Shown piece by piece: positions 45,853-53,430 of a DNA stretch of 64,000 bases; position 1 is the first letter of the stretch; each line of letters begins with the position of its first letter. Under the pieces are notes generated by a model that saw nothing but the letters and a program-made list of their open reading frames with translations, was not told the DNA's origin and searched no databases. The DNA is from CAJINA01 sp964636125 (lineage in GTDB: Bacteria > Desulfobacterota > Desulfobacteria > Desulfobacterales > CAJINA01): NCBI GenBank assembly GCA_964636125.1, contig CAZWPX010000016.1:1-64000 (forward strand). The letters run 5' to 3'. Made by a program: the position numbers and the translations under genes.

Positions 45853-47004
45853 CTAATTTGTTCTGCCTGACGCTCCTGACCGGGTTTCCGGCTGGTAACT
45901 GCACAGCGGCTCTTCCGACATGAATTCCCCGGTGGCTTCAAAGGCCCGTGCCCGGCAGCCGCCGCAAACGCGTTTGTACTCGCAACCGCCGCATTTGCCG
46001 GTCAGTTGTTTAAAATCCCGTAGCCGCGTAAAGACCTTGGAAGATTTCCAGATGGTATCAAAGGGTGTCTGGGTTACGTCCCCGCTGTTTACATGCAAAA
46101 ACCCGCAGGGCTGCACGATGCCGGTATGGGAAATGAAGCAGAAACCGGTTCCGCCCAGGCAGCCCCGGGTCACTGCGTCTAATCCGTGGGTATTGAACGT
46201 GACGGTTCGGCCTTCTTCCGCGCTTCGCTGTCTTAAAATACGATAATAATGGGGGGCGCAGGTGGCCTTAAGCTGCAGGGGGCTTTTGTCCCGCTGGTCG
46301 TAAAACCAGTTCAGGGTCTCTTCGTACTCCCGGGCATCGATTTCCTGGTCCGCAATGTATTTACCGCGCCCGGTGGGGACCAGCAGGAAGATGTGATGGG
46401 CCACAGCACCCAGCTCGATGGCCAGTTCATGAATCCGGGGGATCTGGTCGAGGTTGGCTTTGGTGATGGTCGTGTTAATTTGAAATTCTATTCCGGCGGC
46501 ACGGGCATTTTCAATACCCTGCATGGCGGCGGCGTAGGCCCCGTCGACCGCCCGGAAGCGATCATGAAAATCGGGGGTTGCACCGTCGATGCTGATGCTG
46601 ATGCGTCGGATGCCGGCCGTGGCCATCCTGGCGGCGTTTTCAGGTGTTACCAGAGTTCCATTGGGCGCCATGACCATGCGCAGGCCCTTATCGGTTCCGT
46701 ATTGCGCGATTTCAAAGATATCCGGCCGCAGCAGGGGTTCACCCCCGGTCAGGATGACGATGGGCTCACCCGTGCGGGCAATTTGATCTAAAAGCCTTAA
46801 ACAGGCGGCCGTATCCAGTTCACCTTCATAGGGGCCGTTGGTGGCCGCGGCCCGGCAATGAATGCAGTTGAGGTTGCAGTTACGGGTAATCTCCCAGGCC
46901 ACCAGGCGTAAGGTGGCTCCTTTTGGCTTCCCGTCCGGGTGTCCACCCGGATGCCCGCCCGGATGTCCGTTAGAGTTGGCTGATGGGTGTGAATGCGGGG
47001 GCAT
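45853..47004 (-). CDS. ahbD: Heme b synthase AhbD (radical SAM/SPASM)
   Basis: Converts Fe-coproporphyrin III to heme b by oxidative decarboxylation in the siroheme-dependent pathway. The 383 aa contain the radical-SAM cluster WEITRNCNLNCIHCRA, LTGGEPLLRPD, and a C-terminal SPASM region with CGGCEYKRVCGGCRA and a final Cys in EEPLCSY. AhbD is chosen over other SPASM enzymes because hemB and ahbC precede it. The N terminus carries an odd tail with five His in a Gly/Pro repeat (GHPGGHPGGHPDG). A GAGGAG site precedes the ATG. Confidence 0.88.
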   Translation of the reverse strand: MPPHSHPSANSNGHPGGHPGGHPDGKPKGATLRLVAWEITRNCNLNCIHCRAAATNGPYEGELDTAACLRLLDQIARTGEPIVILTGGEPLLRPDIFEIAQYGTDKGLRMVMAPNGTLVTPENAARMATAGIRRISISIDGATPDFHDRFRAVDGAYAAAMQGIENARAAGIEFQINTTITKANLDQIPRIHELAIELGAVAHHIFLLVPTGRGKYIADQEIDAREYEETLNWFYDQRDKSPLQLKATCAPHYYRILRQRSAEEGRTVTFNTHGLDAVTRGCLGGTGFCFISHTGIVQPCGFLHVNSGDVTQTPFDTIWKSSKVFTRLRDFKQLTGKCGGCEYKRVCGGCRARAFEATGEFMSEEPLCSYQPETRSGASGRTN

Positions 47005-47085
47005 GTGGCTCCTCTATCTCGTAAATTTATCAGGTTTGCGCAGAACTAATTTGATTGTACGGCGGCATTACAGAGACTCTGCGAT

Positions 47086-47224
47086 CGAACATCCAACATC
47101 GAAGATGCAACGCTGAACATTGAACTGCAATACGCTTGCGGCGACTGATTTTATCAAATTTTAATAACGTGGAGCGTTACCATATTCGAAGTTGAATGTT
47201 CGATGTTCAAAGTTGGATGTTCAG
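47086..47224. repeat. Family B palindromic element, copy 2
   Basis: The left arm (CGAACATCCAACATCGAAG, then GAACATTGAACTGC) pairs with the complement of GAACATCCAACTTTGAACAT and CGAACATTCAACTTCGAA on the right. It occupies the spacer between ahbD and hemB, ending 8 bases from the hemB stop, and is transcribed with the heme operon. Confidence 0.7.
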
Positions 47225-47231
47225 TTTTTTT

Positions 47232-48206
47232 CTAATTGTTCAGGGCCCTGGCGGCTTCAATGGCAAAATAGGTTAGAATCATGTCTGCCCCGGCCCGCTT
47301 GATGGCGGTCAGGGTTTCCAGCATAACTTTTTGGCCGTCGATCCAGCCCATTTTCTCCGCGGCTTTAATCATTGCGAACTCACCGCTGACGTTGTAAGCG
47401 GCCACGGGCAGATCAATCTCTTCCCTGATCCGGAAAATAATATCCAGGTAGGGCAGGGCCGGTTTCACCATAATGATATCGGCGCCTTCTTCAACGTCCA
47501 TGGATGCCTCGCGGATGGCCTCTATGGCATTGGCCGGGTCCATCTGGTAGGTCCGGCGGTCCCCGAACTGCGGGGCAGAGTGCGCCGCCTGTCGGAATGG
47601 GCCGTAGTAGGCCGAGCAGTACTTGGCACTGTACGCCATGATGGGAATGTGGGCCCAATCATTTTCATCCAGGCTGTTGCGGATTTCCGCCACCCGGCCA
47701 TCCATCATGTCCGAAGGCGCCACCATGTCCGCACCGGCAGCGGCATGGCTGACCGCGACGCGGGCCAGCAGGTCCAGGGATGCGTCATTGTCTATGATCT
47801 GGCCTTCGACAACACCGCAGTGGCCGTGGTCAGTATACTGGCAAAGGCAGACATCGGTAATGACCGCCAGGCCGGGAACCTTGTCTTTGACCGCCTTGAC
47901 CGCCTGCTGTACAATGCCGCTTTTGGCATACGCGGCGGTGCCCAGGGCGTTTTTCTGATCCGGTATGCCAAACAGCATAACCGCCGGTACCCCCAGATCC
48001 CTGGCCTGAGCGGCCACCTTCACCAGGTTTTCCAGAGAGAGTTGGTAATGACCCGGCATCGATTTGATGGGGTTTTTAACATTCTTGCCGGCAATGGCAA
48101 ACAGGGGCAGGATAAAGTCAGCGCTGGTCAGTGTGGTTTCCCTGACCATCCGGCGGAAGTTTTCATTACTGCGCATTCTCCTGGGGCGATAATCCGGAAA
48201 GATCAT
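47232..48206 (-). CDS. hemB: Delta-aminolevulinic acid dehydratase (porphobilinogen synthase)
   Basis: Condenses two ALA molecules to porphobilinogen, an early step of all tetrapyrrole synthesis. The 324 aa show the zinc-type metal site DVCLCQYTDHGHCG, the Schiff-base lysines in MAYSAKYCSAYYGPFR and MVKPALPYLD, and the usual start PDYRPRRMRSNENFRRMVRE. An AAAGGAAA site precedes the ATG. It lies between ahbC and ahbD, so early and late steps of heme synthesis are encoded together. Confidence 0.96.
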   Translation of the reverse strand: MIFPDYRPRRMRSNENFRRMVRETTLTSADFILPLFAIAGKNVKNPIKSMPGHYQLSLENLVKVAAQARDLGVPAVMLFGIPDQKNALGTAAYAKSGIVQQAVKAVKDKVPGLAVITDVCLCQYTDHGHCGVVEGQIIDNDASLDLLARVAVSHAAAGADMVAPSDMMDGRVAEIRNSLDENDWAHIPIMAYSAKYCSAYYGPFRQAAHSAPQFGDRRTYQMDPANAIEAIREASMDVEEGADIIMVKPALPYLDIIFRIREEIDLPVAAYNVSGEFAMIKAAEKMGWIDGQKVMLETLTAIKRAGADMILTYFAIEAARALNN

Positions 48207-48307
48207 GTTTGTTTCCTTTCACCTACATTGGGCGACCGTAATAATTTGTTTTTTAGGATCAATCCTGTCCCGTGTTGTGGAGGGCAGGGGTATTTGGCAC
48301 TGCCAAC

Positions 48308-48354
48308 AAACTGACCCAGGTGCCTGGAGTGAACTAAAGATCACTTTCAACTTG
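48308..48354. repeat. Family E short element between hemB and ahbC
   Basis: AGGTGCCTGGAGTGAACTAAAG is joined directly to ATCACTTTCAACTT, so the two arm sequences of family E are fused without the central part. It ends at the ahbC stop codon. Confidence 0.55.
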
Positions 48355-49542
48355 CTACAGCGTTTCCGAAATCTCCTCATCCGAGAGGTAGCAGGCCGGG
48401 TCCGGGGCCCAGAGATCCCCGCTGACCGCTTCGGCCCTGACTCTGAAGTTACCGCCGCAGATGTCCAGCCAGCGGCAGGTGGCGCAGCGCCCCTTTACGT
48501 AGGCTTTTTTATTTTTCAACCGGGTCAGCAGTTCATCGGAGGTGTCTGTCCAGATTTCAGAAAAGGGCCGGTCTTTAATGTTGCCAAAGCTGGTGTGCCG
48601 CCAGAACTGGTCTGCGTAGACCTCTCCGTCCCAACTGACACAGCCGATGCCCCGGCCGGAGCTATTGCCCTCGTTCATCTCCAGCAATTCCAGAACTTCT
48701 TTGGCCCTTTCCGGGTTCTCTTTCTGCATCCGCAGGTAGAGATAGGGGCCGTCGGCATGATTGTCCACTGTGAGGACTTCCTTGGGCTTGCCACGGTCAT
48801 GCAGGTCTTTGGTCCGGTCGATGATCAGGTCCACGACCTCGCGGGTCTGGGCGTGGCTCAGGTCATCTTTGACCAGCTTGGATCCCCGGCCTGCATAGAC
48901 CAGGTGATAAAAGCAGACCCGGGGGATTTCCATCTCTTCCAGCAGATCGAATACGCCCGGTATGTCGTGGTAGTTGAAGCGGTTCACGGTGAAGCGCAGG
49001 CCGACCTTGATACCGGCTTTTTGCGTATTGCGGATACCCTGCAAGGCGGCCTGAAAAGACCCTTTCACAGCCCGGAAACGGTCGTGGATGGTTTCGAGGC
49101 CGTCCAGGCTGATGCCCACGTAGGAAAGACCGATATCTTTCAGGATGCGGGCCATCTCTTCTGTAATCAGCGTGCCGTTCGTGGAAATAACCGCCCGCAT
49201 CCCCTGGCCGACTGCGTATTCCGCCAGTTCCGGCAGATCCGGGTGCATGGTGGGTTCGCCGCCGGAGAAAAGGATAACCGGTGAGCCGAAGGCGGCCAGG
49301 TCATCAATCAGCCCTTTGCCCTGGACCGTGGTCAATTCACCTTCAAATGAACGGTCTTTGGCATGGGCGTAACAATGGACACATTTCAGGTTGCAGCGCT
49401 GGGTCATATTCCAGACAACCACCGGCTTTTTATCCTCCGAGAACTGGAGCAGGTGGGAGGGCAGGGATCCCGAGTGCCGGCCGTAACGCAGGGCATCGGA
49501 CGGTTCGACTGTACCGCAATAAAGTTTTGAAATACCAATCAT
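48355..49542 (-). CDS. ahbC: 12,18-didecarboxysiroheme deacetylase AhbC (radical SAM)
   Basis: Removes two acetate side chains from didecarboxysiroheme to give Fe-coproporphyrin III, the substrate of AhbD. The 395 aa begin MIGISKLYCGTVEPSDALRY, a start typical of AhbC. They contain WNMTQRCNLKCVHCYAHA, LFSGGEPTMHPDLP and a SPASM region (GRCATCRWLDICGG, then CY near the end). The stop codon touches a repeat element and hemB follows. It starts 32 bases after the ClpX-like gene, with no room for a separate promoter of usual size. Confidence 0.93.
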   Translation of the reverse strand: MIGISKLYCGTVEPSDALRYGRHSGSLPSHLLQFSEDKKPVVVWNMTQRCNLKCVHCYAHAKDRSFEGELTTVQGKGLIDDLAAFGSPVILFSGGEPTMHPDLPELAEYAVGQGMRAVISTNGTLITEEMARILKDIGLSYVGISLDGLETIHDRFRAVKGSFQAALQGIRNTQKAGIKVGLRFTVNRFNYHDIPGVFDLLEEMEIPRVCFYHLVYAGRGSKLVKDDLSHAQTREVVDLIIDRTKDLHDRGKPKEVLTVDNHADGPYLYLRMQKENPERAKEVLELLEMNEGNSSGRGIGCVSWDGEVYADQFWRHTSFGNIKDRPFSEIWTDTSDELLTRLKNKKAYVKGRCATCRWLDICGGNFRVRAEAVSGDLWAPDPACYLSDEEISETL

Positions 49543-49574
49543 TTAGATAAATAGACCTTTCTTGTATCCTATCG

Positions 49575-51338
49575 TTACGGATTGGGCAGGTGATCCCTGT
49601 CTGAATCCAGAGCATCGGTCAACAGGTTCCCGATGTAGGCTTCTGCGCTGGTAAGGGCCTTCCGGGAGATAAAGAACCGATGACGGCCGGTTTTTTCTTT
49701 GACGAGTTTAAGGCCCAGTTCAAAGTCATCTGCCAGGATGTCGTAGAGATTCTCCAAATCAAAGCCCTCCGCCACCCTTTTCGAAATGATGAAATCGACC
49801 GCATCTTCTTCAAGCACAATATTGATATCATTTTTTTTGAAGAATTGCAGTTCTATCTTTTTCACCTCGTCATAGAAGCTTTTCATGCGGGTCAGGGCGA
49901 GGTCGATGTCCATGATGTTGCGGCCGTAAAAGGTGGCGGCCAACGCCATTCTTGCTTCTGTAAGCGTGAGTTTGTATTTTTCCGAAAGACCCCGGTTATT
50001 TTCCTGCAGGTAGTCGATGATCCGTTGTTTTTCATCATCGACCAGGGCTTCAAATTCAGTCTGGTTTTCAGGGCCGCCTGTTTTCAGACGGGCCAGGGAT
50101 TCATCCGGATGCTCAATGAGATCCGCCGTTACCGGGAACTGTTTGACGTCACTGGAAGGCAGCTGTCGTTCAAATGCCAGCAGGGCGCTTTCGACGGCAC
50201 TGACCAGCCCCCGGGCGCCGGTATTTTCACTGTGGGCGTTCCGGGCCAGGAGTGCCAGGGCACTGTCATCAAATTTTGCTTCGATACCATAAGCGGCAAA
50301 GTCAAGTTTTTTGCCCAGAACGATGGGATTGTTGGGGTTTTTCAGGATCGTGAACAGGTCGTTTTCATCCAGGTATTCGAACTGCGCCCGGACAGGCAGC
50401 CGCCCGACGAATTCTGATTCAAATCCGAATTTAATCAAGTCTTCCGAAGTGGTGCAGCCCAAAAGATCCGTCGATTTTTCCGGGGGTTTGAGTGCTGATC
50501 CGAATCCGATTCTCTGGGTGTACAGTCGTTTTTCAATGATCTCATCCAGGCCCCCGAAAGCACCGCTCATGATGAACAGGATGTTGCGGGTGTTGACCGT
50601 CTGTTTATCCTTGGCGCCGGTTTTCCGGAAGCGCTCGATCTCCTGGAGCATGGATACCGGATCATGGGGAACTTTTAAATCGACATCGGTCTCCTCCATG
50701 GGTTTGAGCAGGGCTCGCTGCACCCCGGTGCGCGACACATCCGCGCCCATGAGGTTGCGGCTGCCGGCAATCTTGTCGATTTCATCTATGTAGATAATGC
50801 CGTGCTGGGCCAGTTCGATATCCTCATCGGCTTCCCGCACCAGATCTCTGACCAGGTCTTCCACATCTCCGCCGACATAACCGGTCTCACTGAATTTTGT
50901 AGCGTCACCCTTCACAAAGGGCACCCCGATTTTGTTGGCGATCAGCTTGATCATATAGGTCTTGCCAACCCCGGTGGGGCCCATCATCAGTACATTGTTT
51001 TTGATACTGCCGATCATGTCAACCACGTCCACACCGGGTAAATTCTGCCGGGACACCCGGTTGAAATGGGTGCATATCTTGGTGGCCAGAATTGCCTTGG
51101 CCGTATCCTGTTTAACGATGTACTGGTCCAGGTAGGCGATCAGTTCTTCCGGTTTCAGTTGGAAGTCGAATTTCAGGCCCTGTTTTTTTGCGCTTCCATC
51201 CTCTTCCTGTCGGGCCTGTTCGGGCATCACGATTGGCGACACCATTTTTACCTGGTTGCCGAATCTCTTGGATAGAAAGTCTCCGATTTCTTTTTCAAGT
51301 TCCCGTGGATCGGGGATTTTTTCGTCTGTGTTTTTCAT
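49575..51338 (-). CDS. ClpX-type AAA+ unfoldase lacking the zinc domain
   Basis: 587 aa. The AAA+ core follows ClpX closely: Walker A GPTGVGKT (120-127), pore loop GYVG (153-156), Walker B IIYIDEIDK (181-189), the IGF ClpP-docking tripeptide (277-279), Arg in VGRLP, and sensor 2 GARGL (374-378). The N-terminal Cys4 zinc domain of ClpX is missing, replaced by about 60 polar residues, and an extra C-terminal region (about 400-587) ends in charged helices. It is therefore a ClpX paralog, probably able to dock ClpP but with different substrate selection. It is the first gene in line before ahbC, hemB and ahbD. Confidence 0.87.
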   Translation of the reverse strand: MKNTDEKIPDPRELEKEIGDFLSKRFGNQVKMVSPIVMPEQARQEEDGSAKKQGLKFDFQLKPEELIAYLDQYIVKQDTAKAILATKICTHFNRVSRQNLPGVDVVDMIGSIKNNVLMMGPTGVGKTYMIKLIANKIGVPFVKGDATKFSETGYVGGDVEDLVRDLVREADEDIELAQHGIIYIDEIDKIAGSRNLMGADVSRTGVQRALLKPMEETDVDLKVPHDPVSMLQEIERFRKTGAKDKQTVNTRNILFIMSGAFGGLDEIIEKRLYTQRIGFGSALKPPEKSTDLLGCTTSEDLIKFGFESEFVGRLPVRAQFEYLDENDLFTILKNPNNPIVLGKKLDFAAYGIEAKFDDSALALLARNAHSENTGARGLVSAVESALLAFERQLPSSDVKQFPVTADLIEHPDESLARLKTGGPENQTEFEALVDDEKQRIIDYLQENNRGLSEKYKLTLTEARMALAATFYGRNIMDIDLALTRMKSFYDEVKKIELQFFKKNDINIVLEEDAVDFIISKRVAEGFDLENLYDILADDFELGLKLVKEKTGRHRFFISRKALTSAEAYIGNLLTDALDSDRDHLPNP

Positions 51339-51549
51339 GGTTTTGTACCAGCGGGCTTTAAGTGTATATAAAAATTGTTATAACAGATACTTATATTAGA
51401 CGATACCATCGGTTTTCGAAACCTGCGCGTTTATCAGCGGCCTGTCCGAGGTGTCGTACAAAAGGGCTGCAACGACCGCTCCCAAGTATAATCACACCCA
51501 TACACAAATGCAAGATATCGGGAAGGGATAATCACGCGTGTTAATTTTT

Positions 51550-51578
51550 TTGACAACCCGACGATTTTCGCCTATTCT
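51550..51578 (+). promoter_or_regulatory. Sigma-70 promoter of the universal stress protein gene
   Basis: TTGACA and TATTCT are separated by exactly 17 bases. The start codon is about 250 bases downstream. The leader (about 51585-51831) contains the perfect stem GCCAGCC/GGCTGGC at 51712-51736 and a GTGCA/TGCAC pair after it. Bases 51339-51549 show no gene. Confidence 0.65.
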
Positions 51579-51831
51579 TTTTACAAGTGCCAAATGATTC
51601 AACCGGACATAAAACGCACGCGATCTGGCCCGAATCTGGTCCAAACCGGATGCAGTCTCTCCCTCTAACCCCGCAAGCCGTCCTGGACCTGCTGATTTAC
51701 ACTGGCCTGGCGCCAGCCGCCTGACGAAAGGCTGGCGATGCCTGTGCAGGGACACCGTTGCACCTGCCTGGCTTTTTCGCCGTTTGGCACGCCCTTTTTG
51801 ATGAACCTTTTGATTGAAAAGGAGAAAAAGC

Positions 51832-52734
51832 ATGCGTATCCGGATAAAAACCATTCTTTGCACCACAGACTTTTCAGATTTCTCAAACCAGACGATTGAT
51901 TATGGATTGGCTATTGCCAGGGAGTTTGACGCCCGGTTGCTGGTGTGCCACGTCATCGATCTTCAGTTTGCAGCGATCTACGGCACCGTGCACTTTTTAC
52001 CGCCTGACCTGCAGGCCCAGAGCATCCAGACGGCTCAAGAACGAATTGAAGCGTTTATGGAATCCTGCGAGGTTGCCTGGGAGCCGGTGGTGGTGGCAGG
52101 CCCCCCGGCCGACGAGATTACCCGGGTGGTGGCGGACAGGTCAATCGATCTGGCCATCGCGGCCACCCATGGACGCTCGGGGCTCCGGCGCTTTATCCTG
52201 GGTTCGGTGACCGAACGGCTCATGCGGACCATGGCCTGCCCATTGCTGGTTGTCCGGGATATCAAGCCGGAGATGCTGCCCGACCCGGCGCGGGGTCTGC
52301 GTTTTAAAAAAATCCTGGTGGGGTGCGATTTCTCACCGGCGGCCAACGCCGCGCTTGGCTATGGACTGGGGCTGGCGCAGGAATTCGAGGCGGAACTGCA
52401 CCTGGTCCATATCCTGGAACCCCAGGTCTATAGCGACATCCTGACCACAAACATGAGCACGGTGCCGGGTAAAAGCGAAGATGTCAGGGCCAGGTTGGAT
52501 AAGCGCCTGGCAGAACTTATACCCGGGGAGGTGATGAACTGGTGCCGGGTGAGGACTGCGGTAATTGAAGGGCGCCCCTTTGATGCCCTCACCACCTACG
52601 CCGACCAGAGGGATGTTGACCTGATCGTGCTGGGGGTCAGGGGGCACGGGGTGGTCGAGACCCTGTTCCTCGGATCGACCACCGACCGGGTTGCCCGCCG
52701 GGCGCAGTGCCCGGTGCTGTCCGTGAGCCCCTAA
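51832..52734 (+). CDS. Tandem universal stress protein (UspA family)
   Basis: A cytoplasmic protein of two Usp domains in one 300-aa chain. Both keep an ATP-binding loop of the GxxG-x9-GS type: THGRSGLRRFILGSVTERL near 130 and GVRGHGVVETLFLGSTTDRV near 275. Each domain begins with a strand of the KTILCTTDFS or KKILVGCDFS kind. The ATG at 51832 has AAAAGGAG 8 bases before it, and a slightly longer frame lacks this. The role is usually in survival of stress or growth arrest. A family A element begins 2 bases after its stop. Confidence 0.92.
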   Translation: MRIRIKTILCTTDFSDFSNQTIDYGLAIAREFDARLLVCHVIDLQFAAIYGTVHFLPPDLQAQSIQTAQERIEAFMESCEVAWEPVVVAGPPADEITRVVADRSIDLAIAATHGRSGLRRFILGSVTERLMRTMACPLLVVRDIKPEMLPDPARGLRFKKILVGCDFSPAANAALGYGLGLAQEFEAELHLVHILEPQVYSDILTTNMSTVPGKSEDVRARLDKRLAELIPGEVMNWCRVRTAVIEGRPFDALTTYADQRDVDLIVLGVRGHGVVETLFLGSTTDRVARRAQCPVLSVSP

Positions 52735-52735
52735 C

Positions 52736-52882
52736 TGGTGCCCATCCACAAACGGCATTTTTCGGCATAGGGCTGCGTTTTCGCTCTTTTGAAATCCTCG
52801 AAATAGCCCGCTATTACTGCGGTTTCAAAATTGCTCAAGCCTTGTTCTGAGCCAGAATCTACCATCTATGAACGGACACCAA
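52736..52882 (+). repeat. Family A palindromic element, copy 3
   Basis: The arms TGGTGCCCATCCACAAACGG and the complement of TGGTGTCCGTTCATAGATGG close a 147-bp palindrome. The inner helix TTTTGAAA/TTTCAAAA, the loop ATCCTC facing CTGCGG, and the apical ATAG/CTAT stem follow the family plan. It fills the gap between the stress-protein gene and the ribosome-binding site of the next gene. Confidence 0.8.
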
Positions 52883-52897
52883 TTGAAAGGAGGAGAG

Positions 52898-53185
52898 ATG
52901 ACAGTCAAAATCCTGATTAAGCGCAAGGCCTCGGAAAAACAGCTTGAAGCGTTAAATTTATTGCTCAGGCGGTTCAGGGTCCTGGCCCTGGAACAGCCCG
53001 GATATGTCTCCGGAGAAACCCTGCAGCGGCTTGATCAACCCAACGAGACCCTGGTGATCAGCACCTGGAAATCTGAATCCGACTGGAACAATTGGGTGAA
53101 CAACGCAAACCGCCGGTCTATCCAGGCCCAGATAGACGCTTTGCTGGGTAATGTAACGACCTGGGAGGTGTATGGGGACAGATAG
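52898..53185 (+). CDS. ABM/YgiN-like small monooxygenase-fold protein
   Basis: 95 aa with the ferredoxin-like fold of the antibiotic-biosynthesis-monooxygenase family: MTVKILIKRKASEKQLEALN, a central PGYVSGETLQRLDQPNETLVI segment and STWKSESDWNNWVNNA. Proteins of this fold include quinol monooxygenases, heme-degrading enzymes and many without known activity; the residues needed for heme contact cannot be judged here. AAAGGAGGAG precedes the ATG closely. It is probably transcribed with the stress-protein gene through the intervening palindrome. Confidence 0.75.
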   Translation: MTVKILIKRKASEKQLEALNLLLRRFRVLALEQPGYVSGETLQRLDQPNETLVISTWKSESDWNNWVNNANRRSIQAQIDALLGNVTTWEVYGDR

Positions 53186-53189
53186 CCTG

Positions 53190-53220
53190 AAAATTCGAAG
53201 TCAGAATATCGAAATTCGAA
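53190..53220. repeat. Possible family B-type fragment
   Basis: AAATTCGAAGTCAGAATATCG followed by AAATTCGAAAC resembles the short-unit composition of family B. No matching second arm was found. Confidence 0.35.
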
Positions 53221-53272
53221 ACAATATGGCAGACTACAGGAACCAAAAATATCAAAGCAGGTTGGTGTTTTT

Positions 53273-53352
53273 GTCATTCCGGGCTTGATCCGGAATTTAT
53301 CGTCTTTTCGGTCCCATACACCACTGGATGCCGGATCAAGTCCGGTATGACG
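53273..53352. repeat. Family C inverted repeat (GTCATTCCGGGCTTGATCC type)
   Basis: The left arm GTCATTCCGGGCTTGATCCG pairs with the complement of the right arm CGGATCAAGTCCGGTATGAC. Hairpins with this sequence style occur in many unrelated bacterial genomes. It lies between the 3' ends of the convergent ABM and FabH-like genes, where it may act as a bidirectional 3' hairpin. Confidence 0.75.
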
Positions 53353-53430
53353 GGCACAAATTGATCGATTATTTGCATTGCGGCACAACCTCTCTGGGCC
53401 AGGATGCTTTTCTGGGGTTCATACCAGGCG

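Noticed and set aside
47331..49284. Two long plus-strand frames (327 and 359 codons) opposite hemB and ahbC
   Set aside because: hemB and ahbC carry complete catalytic motifs. The antisense products have no signal, no motif and the composition of shadows.
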